The notes under the pieces are model-generated. The model saw only the letters and a list, made by a program, of their open reading frames with translations, was not told where the DNA came from and did no database searches. From Ctena decussata (Eukaryota > Mollusca > Bivalvia > Lucinida > Lucinidae), in contig OZ022501.1 of the NCBI GenBank assembly GCA_963989385.1, positions 93,542,979 through 93,606,978 of the forward strand: 64,000 bases of DNA, given 5' to 3'. A program made the position numbers and the translations under genes. Shown in pieces: positions 57,026-64,000 of this stretch (within the stretch, counting starts at the first letter, position 1; every line of letters begins with the position of its first letter).

Positions 57026-58600
57026 CCCCCGCCGAAGGCGGAGGGATATAGTTTTCTCCATGTCCGTCCGTCCGGAGCCATAACTAAGTAACCACTAAAC
57101 AGAATTTCATGAAACTTTACATAAATATATATCACTATAACCCGCTGATGCACGTCAAGTTTCATCAGACTGGCTTTAGTAATGCATAAGTTTCATCAGA
57201 CTGGCTTTAGTAATGCATGAGTTATTGTCCTTGAATTGTTAAAAAAGCAGTTGAATGAGCCATACCTAAGTAACCACTGGACGGAATTTCATAAAACTTT
57301 AAACAAATATATATCACTATAATCTGCTGATGCATGTCACATTTCATCAGACTGGCTTTAGGAGTGCATGAGTTATTGCCCTTGAATTGACTTAAAATCA
57401 ATAAAACAAGCCATAACTAAGTAACCCATTACCGAAACTTCATGAAACTTATATTAAATATGTATCATCATAAGGCGGTTATGCACATAAAGTTTCATTA
57501 GAATGACATCAGAAGTTCATGAGTTATTGCCCTTGAATCACTTTAAAAAAATTGACACATTAAGCCAAAACTAAGTAATCAATAAATAGAATTCTTTGAA
57601 ACCTACTAAATACCCATCACCATATCACATTGGTGCATCTTACATTTTGTCGAAATTGCTTCAGTTAGCAATGAGTTATTGTCCTTGACTTGGTTTAAAT
57701 AAAACAAGCGATAACTAAGTAACCAATTGCCGAAACTTCATGAAACTTATACTAAATATATATAACCATAAGGCGTTTTATGAAACTTTTACTAAATACC
57801 CATCACCATAACACATTGGTGCATCTTACATTTTGTTGAAATTGCTTCAGTTAGCAATGAGTTATTGCCCTTGAATTGACTTAAAATTAATAAAACGAGC
57901 CATAACTAAGTAACCAATTACCGAAACTTAAACTAAATGTATCACCAGAAGGCGGTTATGCACATATAGTTTCATCAGAATGGCATCAGAAGTTCATGAG
58001 TTATTGCCCTTGAATCACTTTAAAACTGACACATTAAGCCAAAACTAAGTAATCAATGAATAGAATTCTATGAAACTGTCACTAAATACCCATCAGCATA
58101 ACACATTGGTGCATCTTACATTTTGTCGAAATTGCTTCAGTAAGCAATGAGTTGTTGCCCTTGACTTGGTTTAAAATCAACAAATTGAGTCGTAACTAAG
58201 TAACCATTGAATGGAATTTCATGAAACTTAAAACAAGTATGTATTGTCTTGACATAGCAGTGCACATTACGTTTTGTCTTAATCACATTAGTAGTGCATG
58301 ATTTAATGCCCTTGAGTTGATTTAAAATCCACAAATTAGCCATAACTAAGGTACTGGACTGAACGAAATTTCTTGAAACTGAATTGAAAATGTATCATCA
58401 TAGTGCAGAGATGCTGAGGCAAGTGTTTAAGAACAACTTCAGCTCATGCCTCACTTATGCCAGAGTAATAGTCCATGATTTGATTTAGAGTCCACAAGTT
58501 CAGCCCAATGAATGAAATGATATGAAACTTAAAATAAACCATAATAAACGAATCAGGGCCACTTTGGCGGGGGATATAAATTCACCGAATTTGCTTGTTA
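57026..58600. mobile_element. tandem-core element H3 (about nine units)
   Basis: Left end CCCCCGCCGAAGGCGGAGGG (hairpin) with ATGTCCGTCCGTCCGG close by. Units of 140-195 bp share GCCATAACTAAGTAACCA, TTTCATGAAACTTA, CATGAGTTATTGCCCTTGA. The right end reads TGGCGGGGGATATAAATTC. A block of about 490 bp (57411 and 57900 starts) is itself duplicated. The hairpin end is at the left, so the 3' side is probably left (minus orientation). Confidence 0.7.
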
Positions 58601-58789
58601 CTTTTATTTTGATAATTCGCTGTGGGTATTTGACACTTGGCTAGGAGCCGTAATAGGTTGACCAGATCACTTGGCTGCCAAAGTGTTTCGTCTTCCATAT
58701 GGCGTTGTATAGAATCTGCTACTTTCTGTTTGGCTTATGCATTGATAGCATACCCAGGAGAATGTAATTATGTTCCCTTTTTTCTACCG

Positions 58790-59120
58790 AAATGTTGTAA
58801 ATATACCCATAAAGGGCCCAGTAAAACCGGTTTAAACCCCCAGTAGTTATTACTGACCGCCCCAAGGCGGTACTTTCGTTGCGGTTACATTTGTTTTATG
58901 TTCGGTGCTGTTCGACTTATTGCGTTTTCATTTTAAACCTTCTGTTGGTCTAAATTATTTAGTTCAGTAAAGACAGCTGAGTTGCCACCTATTTGGGATA
59001 GAGCTGCTTACTCGGCTTATCTCTTGTAATTTATTGTTTGTTGGAATGTCTTTGTCAATCTTTCCATTTGATGTTGGGGATAGGGTTTGGGATCTGATTC
59101 AGTCAGTTCCTGAAGTGTAT
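58790..59120 (+). repeat. D-family repeat, copy 12
   Basis: GGCCCAGTAAAACCGGTTTA, TTATTACTGACCGCCCCAAG, GCTGAGTTGCCACCTATTTG and CAGTCAGTTCCTGAAGTG. Closest to the antisense copy at 39150. Confidence 0.65.
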
Positions 59121-60830
59121 TTACTCTTTAAATTTGCCAGTATTGATTTAACTTAAATGTCGGAACGATATTTTCCGGAAGAGGTAGACATTGTCACAGG
59201 CTAGAAATATCTGGTCCTGAAATCGTAAAATTAAAATCTTAAAGAGTTTACTGTCTCCCGCATGCCAATTTCCAATATCCTATATTTCATGTCAGTTCTC
59301 TCATAGCGCTGCAAGTGTTTCACGGTTTCTGCCATATTAACAGGTGTGTCATTTGTTTACTTACGATTACATGATATACTTCTAGTTGTAAAAGCACGTC
59401 TCAGACAAATAAATTCTATTTACCTTGCAAATGCAGATATTTGCAGACTATCTTGAGTGAATTTATTCTTATATTTTGAACAACATCTTGTTGCAAATAC
59501 ATTTAATTTTTAACAGTTAATTTGCTTCGTTATTGCAAAAGTAAAATAATTAGAGGTAATCAATACCCCAGTCATTCGCGGAGACGAAATGTTGTAACTA
59601 AGTCAATTGAAAGTAATCCAATTTTGGTTTTTAATTATTGATAAATATTTAAACGCGTCAATGTAAATACTTACAAAAGTTATAATGTATTTGATTTGGA
59701 TATTGAAACCAACTAGTTACTAATGTTAAACACAGTTAACTCATCTGCCATCGGAATAACAAACTCTTCTTGTTAAAGTAATGGGTCCTGTAAGATTATT
59801 TCATTATATGAATTATGTTGCACACATGCTTGGCAAATACGACGATTTTTCAGCTATCACAAGAGACGTGATACTGAAATTTATGAAAATCTATATACGG
59901 ACAAAAGAGTAACGATACCAACTATTGGTCATATATATAAAGAACGAAGTGCATATTGGAGTTAATTGAGGCTCATATTTGTTTGGGGAAACGATAAGGA
60001 ACAAAATGCTCAGAAAATCGTCAACCCATACTTTTCTACATAAGTTACCTGGCAATATTTGATAGAAGTAAACTGGAATGCACCTCATTGCTGCGCATGC
60101 GCAAGAAGAAATTCATTATTTCGCAGTAAAAGCCTTTTGCAGGAATCTCGAAACACACTTACTCTGAAATGTCCAATATATTGTACTCAGGCCTCACATG
60201 CGAGGTTTAATTCTGCAAGTTCTTAAATATTCTACACAAAAATTAAGCGATTTTCAAGCGATCATTATTACTATTACAGTATCTGTCCATCTTTTTTTCA
60301 AGGTTTTGTTTTGTCAATATTTTCATTGCATATCGACATAATTGGATGAATCGCTACGCGCCAGCTAGCCGTTATGATTTCGAATTCCTATAGAAATCCC
60401 ACTGAAAGTGACATTTAGACAGTCATTGAAGGAATCACAGTACTCTGAGTTGGTCAAGTTCTCGCATCAGAAGAGGAAAAATTCCATTTTCTTTGGCATG
60501 AAGCCTTGCCTGCTTAGTGTATAATGCTAGAATCTGGGAAATCGTTATTCACAAACCAACTTTAAATGACATTGAACTTAAGCAATTTTAATGATGTTAC
60601 TAGCTCTGTGTAAATTAAATATTGCCCCAAGCTTATTCAAAAGATCCTTGTAGCACGTATAGTCTTAAGAAACCAATACGAAAAAGTCTTTAGTCTGTTC
60701 AATAGGCAAATGGACACTCCTCTGAAATAAGTAAAATCTAAATGTTTATTACCTCAGCAGTTGCCATGGCAATACAAGGAATTTCATATACAGGAACTTT
60801 TTTGGAATACTCTATTATGCAGCATGGGAT
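59121..60830. other. no recognisable feature
   Basis: 1.7 kb of AT-rich, single-copy-looking DNA without a convincing frame or repeat. Confidence 0.4.
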
Positions 60831-62519
60831 CAGGGGCCTATTTCACAACGAATCGTACGATTGAAATTCGTCGTAAGATGATCGTACAAGAATCTTACGA
60901 CCAAAAATCGCTTTCATGAAAAAAAATATCGGTTTCACTATTGTCCTCGTAGAACTCAATTTACGATCAAATCTACGATACCTAAAGGGCAGTCGTAAAT
61001 TTCACTTTTTCTCCTCTTTCATCGCACAACATACTCATACTTAACTTTTGAATAGATTACATTTATCTACTGTCTTTCTGAAAAGCATATACCAAGTTTT
61101 GAGCAAATCAGCCAATTAACAATTTCCAAATTTATGACAAATCACCTAAGGGTGATTTTGAGTGAAGTTTTTCCTGTACGATTATCGTACGATTATCGTG
61201 CGATTCTTGCGGGACAATTTACCTGCAATGTATTAGAGACTATTCTCAAAATCGTGACGGCAGCATTTGTTCTAATGGAGAGAATTTATCTTACAAGAAA
61301 ATGGGAGGTTTTAGGACTGTTTGAACCCCTAATTAGGTGATCTCTGATCTGAGGAGACTGCATGTTTGTGTTTTCAACGGTATGGCACGCCAAATGCACA
61401 ATAAATCTTTAAACTAGGTTTAAGAAATTTTACCCTAAGTTGAGCTTCAAACCTAGGTTTCAGTTCAGTCATGGGTTTCAAATCTGACTTCAATACCCGG
61501 ATTTGTAAAAACGATTATAGAAAATTTCAATTTTCAAAAGTTAGTTTTGAAGTTAAAATAAAGGGTTGAAAACTTAACACCTAAAATTGAGAATGCGAAA
61601 TTTGGCTTGCTATACTATACAAGCGAATTATTGCGCTGACCACAAGGTTCTGCAGTGCAAGTCTGAAAGAGCTGATACAATCACAAACAGCATTTGGCAA
61701 AATAAAAAGACCCGAGTTTAATTCCTCGGAACTTCTATCTCAAAACTGTATTTCGAAAATCGAGGAAGGGCATGACAAGCCAATGCACAATGAATTTCAA
61801 AACCCTGAGTTTCAGCCTTGTTTTTAGAGTTTCAGTCCTAGGTTTTGGATCTCCAATCCCCACTTTTGTAAAATGAATTTATATAGGAATTTTGTTTTCA
61901 TATCTTGGTTTTGAAGATCTGCAACTAAGGATAAAAAACTTTAAACCTTGGACTGAAAACTTCCCAGGTGCGATCCTTCGTGTCTTTGGTTAGGAGTCGT
62001 CCATGTTTACTTAGAAGCCACCGGTAGCTCAGTGGTTTAAGCGCTGGCCTGCTGATCAAGCGGTCCTGAGGTCGTTTCCGGACGCGGAAATCGTTTCAAT
62101 CGTAAACAGGGTTCCATTGCACATAACCTTTCATTATCACCCTTCCACCGTCCTGATACGACTGAAATACTGTTGAAACTGACGTAAAATCGCAAGCCAT
62201 CCATCCATCCATCTTCCTTACTTCAGTAAGAAGGGCTTTAACCTCATTTGAGGTCCTGTTGACCTTTTTCTTTGACATGATTGCGTTGTATTACAAATTG
62301 CTACTTTTTGTGTTTATAAAACCCAATACACATCTGTCAAAGCTAATACACATCACGTCTGCGATCCATCGTATAATTAAAATTCTACGAGAATCGTACT
62401 ATCTGTCGTACGATGTTTTTATGAAACGATCGTGCGAGAATCGTGCGATTCTCGTACGACCAAACGTACGATTATCGCACGATTCAGCGTACGGTTAATT
62501 TTTGTGAAACAGGCCCCTG
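60831..62519. mobile_element. 1.69-kb inverted-repeat element with TCGTACGAT-rich ends
   Basis: Left end CAGGGGCCTATTTCACAA, right end complement of CAGGGGCCTGTTTCACAA. Subterminal regions (60860-60990, 61170-61210, 62380-62500) are rich in TCGTACGAT-type words. The interior has two related blocks (near 61390 and 61780, sharing AATGCACAAT and CCTAGGTTT) and a nested SINE. No transposase. Confidence 0.75.
62018..62215 (+). mobile_element. tRNA-derived SINE, copy 3
   Basis: ACCGGTAGCTCAGTGGTTTA (A box), decayed B box GAGGTCGTTTCC, body GGGTTCCATTGCACATAACC, tail (CCAT)n. Nested in the 1.69-kb element. Confidence 0.8.
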
Positions 62520-62817
62520 GTAATATTGAGATTTTAATATCTCTCGCAAGATGGCTTCATTAAACTATAAGGACGTTTGGACTGTCCGATGAAAAGGTAC
62601 CTTGTCCATGGCTGAAAATCTAGGCCATCTTAAAACATTTTGCTAGTATTCTGCAATCGCATAGTCTTTTTCCGGACATTTGGAGAGAGATCAGTCAAAC
62701 ATTCTGTCATCTTTTGTCTGTTTACGACCTATATTCTATGCTGAAGTAATTTTGCATTTTGGCTTGGAAAGTAGATACTCTGGCCCAGAGGTCATAAAAC
62801 TTGAGTCCAGTCTCAAA

Positions 62818-62893
62818 CTCAAAATAAAGCATACTGATTGGCTGCTTCCGAGCATGTGCTCGGAAGCAGCCAATCAGTGTGGTTTACTTTGAG
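62818..62893. repeat. 76-bp palindrome
   Basis: Exactly symmetric about 62855/62856. The inner 22 bp of each arm (ACTGATTGGCTGCTTCCGAG CA) are perfect; the outer part has three mismatches. Probably a tiny MITE. Confidence 0.85.
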
Positions 62894-63334
62894 AATCAAA
62901 TGCATCATGAACATCCCTCCAACAACACCAAATGGGAAAAGAATAGAAATACCAAGTAACAGTTTTAAAGGTAAGTCAACACATGTGGAAAGCTAACTCA
63001 CTGCCACTTAGGTAGTTACCTAGGTAGCCTCAACACAATGATCAGGAAAAATATGAATGGTAAAGGCAGATCTCGGAATATTTAAAAGCATAACTCACTC
63101 AAGCTACCGAAAGAAGGAAAATATACATACAATAAACAATATGGAACAGTACAGTTTGCATAATAGACATCCAAGTCCAACATACATTAACATAACATAC
63201 ATGCTATGATGACGATTTAAAAATTTAACGACGCATCAACCCGTTGGGTCATTTGCGTCTAAAAGGTTGTGATATACTACTAACATGTGTGCTAACCGAA
63301 CAATAAATTGCATCAGAATACACATCAAACGGAG

Positions 63335-63545
63335 ATGATTAATTGGTTGTTTTGGATTTAACGGCCCTTATAGACAGTATTTCAGTCTATATCGGACCGT
63401 CTCCCAGAGAGAGAGAAAGTGAGAAATGATAGACGAGAGAAAAATGTCCAAACAACCCCACCCGCACCTACTGCAAACACAGTAGGCCCTTGCCCTACAA
63501 TGTTCCAAATCAGTAGGACGCCCCGGCACTGGAAGTTACACGAGA
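63335..63545 (-). mobile_element. P-family retroposon, copy 8
   Basis: TTGGTTGTTTTGGATTTAAC, CGGACCGTCTCCCAGAGAGA, CTGCAAACACAGTAGGCCCT, AGGACGCCCCGGCACTGG. Truncated at its GC-rich end. Confidence 0.75.
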
Positions 63546-64000
63546 AAACTGCAGCTAGTGTTATTAGCTGGCAAGCAAATATTTTGCTGTCCTGATTTGC
63601 CCTGTGACGCCTTATAACATGAAATAAAAGCATGATATAGCTGCATCGCCCTTTCATATGGAAATGGTGTATTCTGAATTTCTGAAAATAGATACCGGTC
63701 ATAAAAGGTCTCAGACTGCATCTGCCTATTTGTACGGCTGTCACCACCTCAGCCAGCTACATCAATATAATATAATGCTTGAGGCGCTACAAAAAGCGCG
63801 TAGCACAATGTAGCGCTGTATTTTTGGCATCAGATTGTATCTAAACAGACAAATCTCCTAACGACACAGTCCCAACTCTATAATAATTTAATACCATTGA
63901 ATTTTTGAAAAATGAGATAATGACTGGAGATTTATCTGACAACACTGACGCAGAAGCTGACAGGTTGTGTATCTATTTATGCTAATCTGGGTGACAAATT
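63546..64000. other. no recognisable feature
   Basis: The frames at 63382-63747 and 63536-63721 derive from the P copy and flanking DNA. Confidence 0.35.

Overview
The window is AT-rich, intron-containing animal DNA crowded with short interspersed repeats. The DM-domain gene, the mix of hairpin MITEs, tRNA-derived SINEs and elements with about 165-bp tandem cores, and the relics of mollusc-type DUF6589/PHD and Mutator-like proteins together suggest a marine bivalve, perhaps a venerid clam. The organism call is inference. No bacterial-style genes, rRNA or CRISPR arrays are present.

Only one host gene is convincing. A minus-strand DMRT4/5 (DMRTA-type) gene occupies roughly 1-4401. Exon 1 (3927-4338) carries a complete DM domain. 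A 3.6-kb intron follows, and exon 2 (1-298) runs off the left edge inside the DMA domain. Exon 2 is too short and splice-bounded to appear as a long ORF, but its splice phase joins exon 1 exactly.

From 5.5 to 30 kb the DNA is nested repeats: a family here called D (at least 14 copies or fragments, 12 on the plus strand, some ending in 62-bp tandem repeats), a 235-bp hairpin MITE called M (7 copies), a SINE-like retroposon called P (8 copies, two with clear 11-14 bp target-site duplications), tRNA-derived SINEs, Tc1/mariner-like and piggyBac-like MITEs, a 1.66-kb element bounded by inverted arrays of 43-bp palindromic units, a 323-bp palindrome, and the 3' half of a non-LTR retrotransposon (19.24-21.4 kb). 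The 3' UTR of that retrotransposon has two hairpins related by compensatory changes.

From 30 to 47.4 kb two segments (A, 30.1-34.1 kb; B, 40.9-47.4 kb) are collinear ancient copies of each other, made unequal by different insertions. Between and within them lie four elements that share one layout: tandem cores of about 165 bp, then a GGAC-rich linker, then a terminal hairpin. They recall Helitron-related 'pearl' elements of bivalves. A Mutator-like transposase-domain relic sits at 40.54-40.92 kb.

From 48.4 to 55.3 kb there is a decayed plus-strand gene of DUF6589 + PHD-finger type. It is split by a 4.9-kb element with ~140-bp inverted ends and again by a P retroposon. The remainder (55.3-64 kb) holds more D copies, another tandem-core element (57.03-58.60 kb), a 1.69-kb inverted-repeat element with a nested SINE (60.83-62.52 kb), and unannotated single-copy-looking DNA. 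All calls come from reading the sequence; no database search was run.
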